The translations under genes and the position numbers were made by a program. The notes beneath the pieces are model-generated. The model ran no database searches. It had not been told where the DNA came from and saw nothing but the letters and a program-made list of their open reading frames with translations. A stretch of DNA of 64,000 nucleotides from an uncultured Oscillospiraceae bacterium (GTDB lineage: Bacteria > Bacillota > Clostridia > Oscillospirales > Ruminococcaceae): NCBI GenBank assembly GCA_900539195.1, contig UQBC01000007.1, positions 1 through 64,000 of the forward strand, given 5' to 3'. Positions 49,400 through 58,600 of the stretch are shown here, piece after piece; within the stretch, counting starts at the first letter, position 1; every line of letters starts with the position of its first letter.

Positions 49400-50456
49400 C
49401 AGACAGCTTGTTATCACGTTTCTTGCCTGCAGGCTGTCGGCGGAAATGATGACTCTGTCTGCCGAAACCGTATTATACGGACCGGATCGCTTCACGGCGA
49501 TATTTCTTGCAAAAATTATTGCGGCACTGCTTTATATTCCTCTTATCCTTGTGACGCTGAGGTTCAAGGGGGATAGCCCTATAACCTGTGCTTTCAGAAG
49601 AAATAAGATCTTCGGGGCAGCTGTGGGGGTTATTCTGGCTGTTACCCTGACGGCGACCGCCGTGCAGACGGTCATAAGCATACAGCATTATATAACCGAT
49701 ACGCTGTTGAATAACATTCTGACAATATCGGGTATTGCTGTGCTTGTCGCCGTGTCGGTATACGGTGCATTGAAGGGGCTTAGTGCGGTTACGAGAAGCT
49801 CTGTGTTTGCGGCGGCGGTATTCGGTCTGCTGATTTTTCTTATCGGAGTCACTATGTGGGACAAGGTCAATCCGGATTTCATATATCCCGCCTTTATTGA
49901 GGACGGGCGGTACTTTGTAAAATGTACACTTTCTGAGATAAGTATGAACAGCGAAATTCTGATTTTTGCGGTGATAACCGATGAAATACGCAGTAAACCG
50001 CATAAAACGGTACTTTATTATCTGCCGCTCCTGCTTGTGATACTGGAATTTCTTAACCTGCTCTACAACCTTATATTAGGTCCTTATATGAGTAAAGTTG
50101 AATACCCTCTGTATATTATCGCAGCTTTATCCGATATTGTAATATTCCGCAGGCTTGACGGAATAGACGCTATAGTGTGGCTGATGTGCGGAATTATTAA
50201 AACGGCGCTTATTATATATTGCGTAGGGCGGATATATTCTGTGTGCAGTAAGAGACCCGACACGAAAAAGGCGGTTGTGGTATACGGAGCGTTTATATTT
50301 ATGCTGTGTATGGTGCTTGGCAGTGACAGAACGGTATACGAGCATTTCAGGAGCGTTATGTCGGGCGGAATACACATATTGCTCGGCGGTGTTGCAGTTC
50401 CGCTGACGGCGCTTGTTGCAGGCAGAAAAAAGCAGAGCGAAGGAGAAAAGAAATGA
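49383..50456 (+). CDS. Spore germination permease, GerB/GerKB type
   Basis: A 357-residue membrane protein of the spore-permease branch of the amino acid-polyamine-organocation superfamily, with about ten transmembrane segments and the start ISNRQLVITFLACRLSAE. It probably binds the small-molecule germinant. The start follows GGGAGG inside the upstream gene, and its stop overlaps the next start by four bases. The germinant cannot be inferred. Confidence 0.9.
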   Translation: MSRISNRQLVITFLACRLSAEMMTLSAETVLYGPDRFTAIFLAKIIAALLYIPLILVTLRFKGDSPITCAFRRNKIFGAAVGVILAVTLTATAVQTVISIQHYITDTLLNNILTISGIAVLVAVSVYGALKGLSAVTRSSVFAAAVFGLLIFLIGVTMWDKVNPDFIYPAFIEDGRYFVKCTLSEISMNSEILIFAVITDEIRSKPHKTVLYYLPLLLVILEFLNLLYNLILGPYMSKVEYPLYIIAALSDIVIFRRLDGIDAIVWLMCGIIKTALIIYCVGRIYSVCSKRPDTKKAVVVYGAFIFMLCMVLGSDRTVYEHFRSVMSGGIHILLGGVAVPLTALVAGRKKQSEGEKK

Positions 50457-51661
50457 GAATGATAAGAGCGGTTGCTATAATGCTTGCGCTGACTGTGACA
50501 ATAACCCTTGTCGGCTGTGTCAGCTATGTTGACCTGTCCGACAGGGCGATAGTGCAGGCGATAGGGATAGACTATCTTCCTGACAAAAAGGTATATCGTA
50601 TAAGTATGCAGTATTTCAATCAATCGAGCGAGGGCGGACAGAATCAGATAGACAAGACGCAGGACAATGTGCTGAAAAGCGTAGGGGAGGGCGAAAGCAT
50701 ATTTGCGGCGGCGAAAAACGCTTCGATGCTGACGGGAAAGGATCTTCTGCTGAGCGAAAACAGGCTGATAATCATCGGAAAAGAACTGAGGAAGTATAAG
50801 CTGGGCGATACGCTTGAATTCTTTGTGGGCAATTATCATTCGCATCCGCAGGCATATGTTGCCGCCGCAGAGGATACGGCAGAGGAACTGCTCGATATAC
50901 GCTTCAAGGAAGGCTCGACCTCTTCGCAGAGATTGGCGAACCTTATACACAACGCATCGGTCGAAAGCAGGAACAAAAGCACATATCCCTACCAGGTGAT
51001 GACTATGCTATGCACATCTACGGAGAGCGCATTTCTTCCGCTGCTCAGAACCGCAACACTTAAAACAGATGTAACTATTCCGAAGGAAACCGGAGGCGGT
51101 AAGGGCAACGGAGGCGGAGAAGAACAGAGCGAGGACGGAGAAAAGACGATAATACTTGACGGAGGAGTGGTTTTCAAGGGTGGCAAAGAGCTTTGCAGAG
51201 TTGACGATGATGGGGCAATGGCTATATTCTTTATGAATGATACGCCTTCGGAATATTCGTTTACCGTGCCTTTGGGACAAAACGCAAAGCCGAGCGTTAC
51301 GCTTATTGAAGTTACAAGGAGTATAAAAGCTACAGAATATAACGGTAAGGTGAAATTTGATGTGACATTCAGCGCATCGGGAAAGATAGGGTCGAAGGGC
51401 GGAATGAAGGAAGATGATAAAAAAGCCGCCGAAAAGGTAGCCGAGCCTGCCGAAAGGGAGCTGAAGCGGAAAATAGAAAGCTCGGTGATACCGATTGCAG
51501 AAAAAGGCTGTGATGTGTTCGGACTTGAAAATACGCTAAGAAGATGCTGTAACAGATTTTACAGAGAGAATATGGACAGGGTAGGGGAAATAATAGCGGA
51601 AAGTGAAATTGAGGTCAATGTGAATATTGATATTTTTTCGCAGGGAATAGGCGGTGCGTGA
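50453..51661 (+). CDS. Germinant-receptor lipoprotein, GerC/GerKC type
   Basis: A 402-residue lipoprotein (lipobox TLVGC, Cys22). The family stretch DLSDRAIVQAIGIDY and the C-terminal GerAC domain (KRKIESSVIPIAEKGCDVFGLEN) are present. A Gly/Glu-rich insert (GGGKGNGGGEEQSEDGE, about 213-230) sits between the two domains. Last gene of the ger operon, followed by a hairpin. Confidence 0.92.
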   Translation: MRMIRAVAIMLALTVTITLVGCVSYVDLSDRAIVQAIGIDYLPDKKVYRISMQYFNQSSEGGQNQIDKTQDNVLKSVGEGESIFAAAKNASMLTGKDLLLSENRLIIIGKELRKYKLGDTLEFFVGNYHSHPQAYVAAAEDTAEELLDIRFKEGSTSSQRLANLIHNASVESRNKSTYPYQVMTMLCTSTESAFLPLLRTATLKTDVTIPKETGGGKGNGGGEEQSEDGEKTIILDGGVVFKGGKELCRVDDDGAMAIFFMNDTPSEYSFTVPLGQNAKPSVTLIEVTRSIKATEYNGKVKFDVTFSASGKIGSKGGMKEDDKKAAEKVAEPAERELKRKIESSVIPIAEKGCDVFGLENTLRRCCNRFYRENMDRVGEIIAESEIEVNVNIDIFSQGIGGA

Positions 51662-51675
51662 CGGGTGACAGCAAA

Positions 51676-51700
51676 GCTCCCTCACTGTTTGTGAGGGAGC
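51676..51700. terminator. Terminator between ger and met operons
   Basis: GCTCCCTCAC-tgttt-GTGAGGGAGC, a perfect 10-bp stem serving the convergent operons. The T tracts are weak. Confidence 0.65.
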
Positions 51701-51744
51701 CGGACTGTATATCACTTACTTCAGGAGAAATCTTGTTAGTTAAA

Positions 51745-52659
51745 TCAGAAGATTGCTACAACTGCACCGTTGTACTTTTCGTTGATGAAGTTCTTTACAT
51801 CGTCTGACTTGAGAGCCTTTATAAGAGCCTGAATCTTGGGGAGGTTTTCGTTACCGCTCTTTACAGCTACAATGTTTGCGTAGGTCTGAGCCGCATCGCC
51901 TGAAGCATCTTCAACTGCGAGAGCCTTGCTTATGTCAAGACCTGCGGCAAGAGCATAGTTACCGTTGATGACTGCTAAAGAACCTGCATCGCTGTTTGCA
52001 AACTGAGCGGCAACCGTATCAGCCTGAACTGTTGTTATCTTGTAGCCGTGGTCATCCTTTATATCGAGCGTTGTAACACCGTCCTTAGCGTTTGCACCCT
52101 CGGGAAGCTCGATAAGACCTTCCTGCTGTAAGAGAAGAAGCGCTCTTGTTTCGTTGCTGTCATCGGCAGGAATTACGATCGAAGCGCCTTCCTTGACATC
52201 TGCCAGCTTTTCAACGCCGTTGCCGTAAAGACCGAACGGCTCATAGTGAATGAGTGCGGCGGGAACTATGTCTGTTCCGTTCTTCTCATTGTAGTTGTTG
52301 AGGTAGGGTGTGTGCTGGTGGTAGTTTGCGTCAAGCTCTCCGCTTGCAACTGCGTTGTTGGGCAGTACATAATCATCGTAAATGGTGATCTGAAGATCGT
52401 AACCGTCCTTAGCAAGCTTATCCTTTACAAATTCGAGTATCTCGCCGTGGGGTGTAGCTGTTGCGCCTATCTTGATAACCTTATCATTATTCGCTGTGTT
52501 GTCTGCTGAGCTTTCAGCGGCGCTTGATGTTGCAGAAGATGTATCTGTCGAAGAAGCATCGTTTGATGAAGCTGTTGAGCTTGTGCCGTTTGAGCTGCAA
52601 GCTGTAAGTGTTGCGCCTGCAAGAGCCGCCGTGAGTATCAGTGATAAAATCTTTTTCAT
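51745..52659 (-). CDS. metQ: Methionine ABC transporter substrate-binding lipoprotein
   Basis: A 304-residue NlpA-family lipoprotein (lipobox TLTAC, Cys21) that captures methionine outside the membrane for MetNI. After a Ser/Thr/Asn-rich linker (22-58) come KIGATATPHGEILEFVK, ANYHQHTPYLNNYN and the repeated family blocks to FINEKYNGAVVAIF. It is separated from metI by a 180-nt gap that holds a small ORF and short hairpins, so its translation may be set separately from the rest of the operon. Confidence 0.95.
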   Translation of the reverse strand: MKKILSLILTAALAGATLTACSSNGTSSTASSNDASSTDTSSATSSAAESSADNTANNDKVIKIGATATPHGEILEFVKDKLAKDGYDLQITIYDDYVLPNNAVASGELDANYHQHTPYLNNYNEKNGTDIVPAALIHYEPFGLYGNGVEKLADVKEGASIVIPADDSNETRALLLLQQEGLIELPEGANAKDGVTTLDIKDDHGYKITTVQADTVAAQFANSDAGSLAVINGNYALAAGLDISKALAVEDASGDAAQTYANIVAVKSGNENLPKIQALIKALKSDDVKNFINEKYNGAVVAIF

Positions 52660-52754
52660 GTTAATTCTCCGTTTCTGCGGTTTTACCGCCTGTCAATGTT
52701 GTATTTTGTTTATCTTTCTTTGTTCTGCACCGTTAGTTTACGGGTTTTATCTCT

Positions 52755-52826
52755 TTATATACAACATCGGCGCATTCGTCCGAAACGGAAATTCTGTCTT
52801 AAGAGCTTTATGAAAAGCAGTGACAT
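52755..52826 (-). CDS. Small ORF between metI and metQ
   Basis: A 23-codon frame starts at 52826 behind an excellent AAGGAGAG site that overlaps the metI stop. It is basic, with a C-terminal RMRRCCI, and ends at TAA 52755-52757. About 95 nt containing small hairpins (CCGT/ACGG, GCGGT/ACCGC) separate it from metQ. The Met and paired Cys codons near its end recall the leader peptide upstream of metN. It may be translated and regulatory, or a short membrane-active peptide. Confidence 0.45.
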   Translation of the reverse strand: MSLLFIKLLRQNFRFGRMRRCCI

Positions 52827-52839
52827 ATTATATCTCTCC

Positions 52840-53517
52840 TTACTTGTTTATACGTTTGTCTGCCTTGCGTGCTATCAGCATACCGAGCTCCTGAATAAGC
52901 TGTACTATGATAACCGTGAGCAGAACGCATATCCACACAATATCGTTATTGAAACGCTGATAACCGAATGAAATAGCTATCATACCAAGTCCGCCGCCGC
53001 CTATCGTTCCTGCCATTGCCGAGTAGCCGAGAATGGTTACAAGGGAAATGACTGCGCCGACCATGAGAGCGGGCTTTGCTTCGGGGATAAGCACCTTGTA
53101 TATTATTCTGAATGTTGAGCTGCCCATTGCCTGAGCCGCTTCAATAACGCCTTTGTCGACCTCTTTGAAAGAGGATTCTGTCATTCTTGCCACATAAGGT
53201 ATAGCCGCTATAACGAGCATTACTATCATTGCCTTATTGCCAAGACTTGTTCCGACAATAACCTTTGCCGCCGGTAAGCAGGCAACCATCAGAATGATGA
53301 ACGGGATACTGCGGAAGATGTTTACTAAAATACCGATTATTTTGTTTAGCCACGGGATAGGGTGGATTCCGTCCTTATCCGTCACTGTAAGCAGTACGCC
53401 TATCGGAAGTCCGAAAACGTAAGCTATGAACGAAGAGATGAACGTTAAGTATATCGTTTCCCATATACCCTGTAAAAGTACGCCTTTATCCCACAGCTGT
53501 ATAAGATCGTCTGACAT
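52840..53517 (-). CDS. metI: Methionine ABC transporter permease
   Basis: A 225-residue permease with about five transmembrane segments. It includes the family start ETIYLTFISSFIAYVFGLPIG, the ATPase-contact loop EAAQAMGSSTFRIIYKVLIPEA and the GYSAMAGTIGGGGLG block. It forms the methionine channel with MetN and lies 12 nt after its gene. Confidence 0.95.
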   Translation of the reverse strand: MSDDLIQLWDKGVLLQGIWETIYLTFISSFIAYVFGLPIGVLLTVTDKDGIHPIPWLNKIIGILVNIFRSIPFIILMVACLPAAKVIVGTSLGNKAMIVMLVIAAIPYVARMTESSFKEVDKGVIEAAQAMGSSTFRIIYKVLIPEAKPALMVGAVISLVTILGYSAMAGTIGGGGLGMIAISFGYQRFNNDIVWICVLLTVIIVQLIQELGMLIARKADKRINK

Positions 53518-53529
53518 TTTTCTTCCCCC

Positions 53530-54516
53530 TTACACCTGTGAATAGGTAACGCTGTTGGCTTTAAGATATGCTGTTATCTTTTCTGTCGATGCATCGTCAT
53601 CGGGCAGCTGTACCAGAATCTGACCGTATGCCTTGCCGTCAATGTCCTTTGTATCTGCGTGAAGAATATTGACGGGAGTGTTGCATTTTAATATCATATC
53701 GGATAACAGCGACTTTGAAGAATTTTCACCGTTGTAGATAATTCTTATCTTCTTTCCGTGTTCGCTTGTAACCGGAAGCTCGCCTTGCGGCATGATAAGC
53801 TTTCTTGCTATATCAGACTTCGGATTTGCAAATACCGTTCTTACATCGCCTATCTCTGCGACCGTGCTGTTATCAAGCACTGCGACCCTGTCGCATATAC
53901 TGTCTATTACCTTCATTTCGTGAGTTATCACTATTATGGTAACTCCGAGTGTGCGGTTGATTTTTTTAAGAAGCTCAAGCACCGACCTTGTTGTGTCGGG
54001 GTCAAGTGCGCTTGTTGCCTCGTCGCACAGAAGATAGTGCGTTTTTGCGGCGAGCGCTCTTGCTATCGCTACTCTCTGCTTCTGTCCTCCCGAAAGCTGT
54101 GACGGATACGCCTTCGCTTTATCGGAAAGTCCTACAAGCTCAAGCAGGCTTTCGGCTCTCTTTACAGCGTCTGCCTTTTTCATACCTGCGATCTCAAGCG
54201 GATAACAGATGTTCTTTATTACGTTTCGCTGTGCGAGAAGATTAAAGCCCTGAAATACCATTCCTATGTTTTGTCTTGTTTTAAGAAGCTCTTTTGTTTT
54301 AAGGCTTCCAAGCTCCTTGCCGTCTATTATTACCTGTCCCGAGGTTGGGCGCTCAAGGTAATTTATACAGCGGACGAGTGTACTTTTGCCGGCTCCCGAA
54401 AGTCCGATGATACCGAATATCTCTCCGTCGTTTATTGTTATATTGATATCTTTTATCGCAGTAACGCTGCCTTTCGAGGTGCGGTACGTCTTTTCAAGGT
54501 TTTTAAGCTCTATCAT
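53530..54516 (-). CDS. metN: Methionine ABC transporter ATP-binding protein
   Basis: A 328-residue ATPase powering methionine uptake. Walker A is GLSGAGKSTL, the signature LSGGQKQRVAIARAL, Walker B LLCDEATSALDP, and the switch His lies in VITHEM. The C-terminal 90 residues (IIYNGENSSKSLLSDMILK onward) form the NIL/ACT-like domain that lets internal methionine inhibit transport. The ATG at 54516 follows GGGAGGATAT. The gene is preceded by a leader with promoter, leader ORF and terminator rather than an S-box. Confidence 0.95.
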   Translation of the reverse strand: MIELKNLEKTYRTSKGSVTAIKDINITINDGEIFGIIGLSGAGKSTLVRCINYLERPTSGQVIIDGKELGSLKTKELLKTRQNIGMVFQGFNLLAQRNVIKNICYPLEIAGMKKADAVKRAESLLELVGLSDKAKAYPSQLSGGQKQRVAIARALAAKTHYLLCDEATSALDPDTTRSVLELLKKINRTLGVTIIVITHEMKVIDSICDRVAVLDNSTVAEIGDVRTVFANPKSDIARKLIMPQGELPVTSEHGKKIRIIYNGENSSKSLLSDMILKCNTPVNILHADTKDIDGKAYGQILVQLPDDDASTEKITAYLKANSVTYSQV

Positions 54517-54527
54517 ATATCCTCCCA

Positions 54528-54558
54528 TAAAAATAACGGACGTTTATTTTACGTCCGT
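54528..54558 (-). terminator. Attenuator hairpin before metN
   Basis: ACGGACGT (54551-54558) and ACGTCCGT (54536-54543) form a perfect 8-bp stem with a 7-nt loop, followed on the minus strand by TATTTTTA. It ends about 2 nt before the metN ribosome site. The 5' arm can instead pair with leader-ORF codons 18-21 (54597-54604). Confidence 0.75.
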
Positions 54559-54579
54559 GCGTTTGAATATCCGACAGGC

Positions 54580-54657
54580 TCAGACTTTCTTTCGGGACAG
54601 ACGTATTATATTATTTGCACACATTCGCATTTTATTGTTTGCGGTTGTCGGTTTCAT
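54580..54657 (-). CDS. Putative Met/Cys leader peptide of metNIQ
   Basis: A 25-codon ORF behind AAAGGGG with 8-nt spacing, within about 25 nt of the predicted transcript start. Met codons stand at positions 1, 10 and 12 and Cys at 13 (KMRMCANN), and the TGA is at 54580-54582. The RNA ACGUCUGU of codons 18-21 is complementary (8 bp with one G·U pair) to the 5' arm of the terminator. A ribosome waiting at Met10-Cys13 would leave it free, while one reaching the stop would cover most of it. This is the geometry expected for amino-acid-responsive attenuation. It is inferred from sequence only. Confidence 0.6.
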   Translation of the reverse strand: MKPTTANNKMRMCANNIIRLSRKKV

Positions 54658-54688
54658 CCGGTCAGCCCCTTTCGTTTTCGTTGTTATG

Positions 54689-54717
54689 AGTATAACATAT
54701 TAAACCTACGTTGTCAA
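54689..54717 (-). promoter_or_regulatory. metNIQ promoter
   Basis: TTGACA (54712-54717), 17-nt spacer, TATACT (54689-54694) on the minus strand. The leader to metN is about 165 nt. Confidence 0.88.
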
Positions 54718-54816
54718 TAGGTTTTGTGGATTTAGTTTGTCGAAAATAATTGCACAATCCTTATCACTTTTGTAGGTTTTGTATAAACGAGGCTGAAATA
54801 AATATTACGGTAATTA

Positions 54817-54845
54817 TTGACTTTTAAGAAGAGGTGTGTTATAAT
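54817..54845 (+). promoter_or_regulatory. Promoter of the TetR-surface protein operon
   Basis: TTGACT (54817-54822), 17-nt spacer, TATAAT (54840-54845). Confidence 0.85.
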
Positions 54846-54858
54846 TGAGTAAACTCAA
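54845..54858. promoter_or_regulatory. Candidate TetR operator
   Basis: TTGAGT-aa-ACTCAA, a perfect 6-bp inverted repeat that starts at the last base of the -10 box and covers the transcription start. It suits autorepression. Confidence 0.6.
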
Positions 54859-54905
54859 GACTAAACTGTTGATTATAATACTGAGGCTGATAAGGAGGAT
54901 ACAAA

Positions 54906-55610
54906 TTGAAGGGATTACAGCCAAAGGGCATAGCAAGACGGAATAAGATGCTGCTTGCGGCTATTCAGTTATTTTTAGAGCAGGGGTACGAAAAGACAAC
55001 CACTGCACAGATAGCAAGGGCAGCAGGAATGTCACCGACATCGTTCTTTGCGGCATTTGAAAATAAGGAAGCGTTGCTTCTGACGCTAACACAGATCATG
55101 TTTGAAAATCAGTTTGCAAAGGCAAGGGCATTCGCAAAGGATATGGAGCCGCTCATGGTGTACTGCCTTGAAACGTCATTGCAGATATATATAACCGAGC
55201 TGTCCGAGCCGCTGAGGGAGATATATGTAATGGCGTATACCCTGCCAAGCACTACGGAATACATTTTAAAAAGTACAGCCGTACAGATAAAGGCTATATT
55301 CTCGCCGTTTATGCCGGAAGCGGAGGATAAGGATTTCTACGAGATGGATATAGCGTCGGGAAGTATCATGCGTGGCTTTATGGCAAAGAAGTGCGACATA
55401 TACTTCACGGTGCCAAAGAAGATAAGCCGTTTTCTTGAGTGTTGTCTTAAGCTGTATGATGTGCCTAAGGAAAAACGTGCGAGCCTTATAGAAGCTGTAC
55501 TTGCGTTTGATCTGCACTCGGTAGCAAAAAGACTTATAGATGAGATAATCGCAAAAGCGGAAACAGGGCTTGAAAAAGCAATCGAAAGTACGATAAACGA
55601 AAACGGATAA
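54906..55610 (+). CDS. TetR/AcrR-family regulator
   Basis: A 234-residue cytoplasmic regulator. The N-terminal helix-turn-helix (about 10-55) reads MLLAAIQLFLEQGYEKTTTA and QIARAAGMSPTSFFAAFENK. The rest is an all-helical ligand domain of unknown specificity. The start is the TTG at 54906, 7 nt after AAGGAGG. The giant surface-protein gene begins 15 nt after its stop with no terminator between, so the regulator likely controls both itself and that protein. Confidence 0.88.
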   Translation: MKGLQPKGIARRNKMLLAAIQLFLEQGYEKTTTAQIARAAGMSPTSFFAAFENKEALLLTLTQIMFENQFAKARAFAKDMEPLMVYCLETSLQIYITELSEPLREIYVMAYTLPSTTEYILKSTAVQIKAIFSPFMPEAEDKDFYEMDIASGSIMRGFMAKKCDIYFTVPKKISRFLECCLKLYDVPKEKRASLIEAVLAFDLHSVAKRLIDEIIAKAETGLEKAIESTINENG

Positions 55611-55625
55611 TTACGGAGGTGGGTT

Positions 55626-58600
55626 ATGTTCAGAAAGATGAAAACAAGGAAAAGGCTGGCGGCGTTAATAACGCTCATCACGCTGTTTGCGTTTTCAAGC
55701 GTGATGACGGTTATGACGGCGGCGCAGGAAGCGTCGCTTGTATCCGTAACGCTTACTACGGACAAGGAGAGTTATGAAGAAGGGGAAAACGTTAATATTG
55801 CTCTTACGGTGAAGAACGGCAATATTTACGGGATTGATAAGGTAAAGTCTGAAATCGGATTGCCGGATGGACTTACACTGAAGAAGGGTGAACTTACCGA
55901 CGGTGAATATACACTTGCGGCGGGAGAGAGCAGGTCAAATGAGATAACGGCTTATATAGAGAAAGCCTCAAAGCCCGGCGATACTACCGACCCTGTAAAT
56001 CCCGGCAATCCCGAAACGGACGGTTCTCTGTGTCCACTGTGGCTGACGCTGAGCATTTTATCGGGCGGTACTCTTGTCGCACTCGGTATAAAGAAGAAAC
56101 ACGGCAAGAAGATATTGTCACTGTTCTTATGTGCTGTAATCTCGCTGACTGCACTTCCGACAGATGTATTTGCAGACGAGATCATAATGCCGAATGCAAG
56201 CGGAAGTGTTACGGCAAGTAAGGACATAACCGTAAACGGTGCTAAAAAGACGATAACCGCAGAGGTTACATATAACGAGAATAAGCCCGCTGAAGAAGAG
56301 GTCACAGTGACCTTTGATGCTGGTGACGGTACACCGGTAGCCCCGATAACTTTAAAGAAGGGCAAAACGATAAGCAAACTTCCCGAATCATTCGGTGCGG
56401 GCAAGGCGTTTATGGGCTGGTTTACCGATACGGCATTAACAAACGAGCTGTTTACCAATACTCCGATAAACGAGGATATGACCGTATATGCCTCGTTTGT
56501 GGAATCTGCCGATGATTTCCAATCAGGCGTGAGAACCACCTACTATGTGGAGGACTGTGCGGAATATCAGCCGATCACGCTTATATGTGACGAAGAAATA
56601 ACGGCAGATAATGTATGGGAGTATATCACCTTATTTGCGTATACGGGTGATACTCCGGAAAATTTCGTTGTAACATCAAACGAGAAGGATGAATATACAC
56701 TCGTTCCCGAAACCGCATACACAGCCGGCTGTATGTACCGTATGACAGCAGCCGAGGGAGTTACATTCAAGGGCCTTGACGATACGGTAAACGAGTATAC
56801 ATTCAAGATATACAAAGAGCAGACTAATATAATCGAGGTCAGGGACAATATCAAGTATCTCGATAAAGCCAAGCTGTTCGCTACGGATAAAACCGATGAG
56901 TATATGGTTCAGGCGGATTATTTTGAAGAAAATTCTCTTGCTGTGGGCGATGTGCTTTGCATTGACAACGGCACGAAGAATTTTACCGAAAACTGCCTGT
57001 TTGTAAAAATTACAGATACAATAAAGGACAGAAACATTTACTACATTCAGACAGCCGATTGCGAAGCGGAAGATGTTTATGACAATGTTGATGTTTATTT
57101 TGTCGAGCCTGCAAAAAACAAGTTCCTTGAGGAGCAGATCGACACCGAGGCAATAGCGGAAGAAGTAAAGAACAGCGAGGGCGTACAGCAGCTGAACCTT
57201 GTGCTTGCGGCACTGCTTGCCGAGGATGAAACCGTAAACGAGATAATGGAGGGCGAGCCGCTTGTTACCGATACAGTAACCGCCACTGCTTATGCCGCTT
57301 CGGACGATGACAGATTAAAGGATTTCTCGGACTATTCACGTCCTAAAGAGGATACGCTCAAGAGCATCGCCGCAAGTCTTGCTATCGGTCTTTCCGTATC
57401 CGTAAAGGTCGGTGAAGCAGAAAATGATAACTTTACTACCGTTAATCCGGATTACTGGTCGGTCATTACATTCGAGTTGAATTATAAGACTACCATTAAG
57501 AAAAAACTCAAGGTAGATGCAACATTTACAGTAAGCGAATATCTTAATGTTTCATTCCAGGGCTATAATTCATTCGAATTCAAGTGGTTTGAGCTGCCTG
57601 AGCTTGAATTCAACTATGCGGCTAATATCTATACGCAGACGGATATTGAACTTAAAGTTCTTGTCTGCTCGGTAGGCGCAAACAGCTACAGGAATATCAC
57701 GAGCGAAGTCGCAAAGATGCTTGGCAGTGATGAGAAGAACGATACCGCAGGTCTTGTAAAGGATGTCAAGGATATGCTTAACAAGAAGGGCGGAGAGATA
57801 GAAATATGCCGTATACCGTTCTTCACGGCATTTAAACCGCTGTCGCTGTTCCAGCTTAACTTTGAACTTAGCTTTGTTGTAAAGATGAATTTCGCAGGCG
57901 GTATAGGAAGTAAGTTCTCAATACTTGACGCAACGCAGGTAGGTACGCACGGCAACTCAAAGGATAAAGAGTTCAGTATGTACAAAAACAAGCTGCTCGA
58001 GGGCGACAGATACAGCTTTGACCTTACGGTATTCGGATATGTCGGCGTCAAGATGGGCGTATCCGGACAGCTTACCGTATCGTTCACAGGACTCAGACGA
58101 CTGGGCGAGGTCGGCGTTGAGGTCCAGGTAGGCGCATATCTCGATATATACGGTCTGGCAAAATATCACGTCGTCAAACCGGATCACCGATACAGTACGG
58201 TATACCGGACGCTGACAGGCGGATTCTATCTTGAAGCGGGAATTTATCTCGAAGTAAATCTTGTCGCAGAATCAAAGGTATTCAGATTGCGGCTTGAAGC
58301 ACCGCTGATACCCGAAATCAAATGGCCGCTGTTCTCAATGGGCGACAAAAACCTGGTTATATGCCTTAACGATGTGACAACTCCGATATTATTCAGCTCA
58401 AACGGCACTTACTGGGGAGAAGTCGATATTGATAATCTTCCGGCAGTGTCCGCACAGACGCTTGATATTACAACAGGCGTGATAAATTACAATGCGTCTG
58501 TACCGTGGAGCAAGCTGTCGATGAATGTTTCGGGCGAAGGCTTCAGAATGCTCTATGACAGGAGAGGAACATTTATCCGTTACGAGCAGCCATTCAGTAT

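Noticed and set aside
54517..54720. SAM riboswitch (S-box) or Met T-box before metN
   Set aside because: I looked for the S-box core and for the T-box consensus with a specifier loop. Neither is visible, and the leader is short; a leader ORF with alternative pairing fits better.
55952..56539. 195-codon minus-strand frame inside the giant gene
   Set aside because: It lies wholly opposite a supported coding region with signal peptide and repeats; low-complexity Ser/Val content and no start signals.
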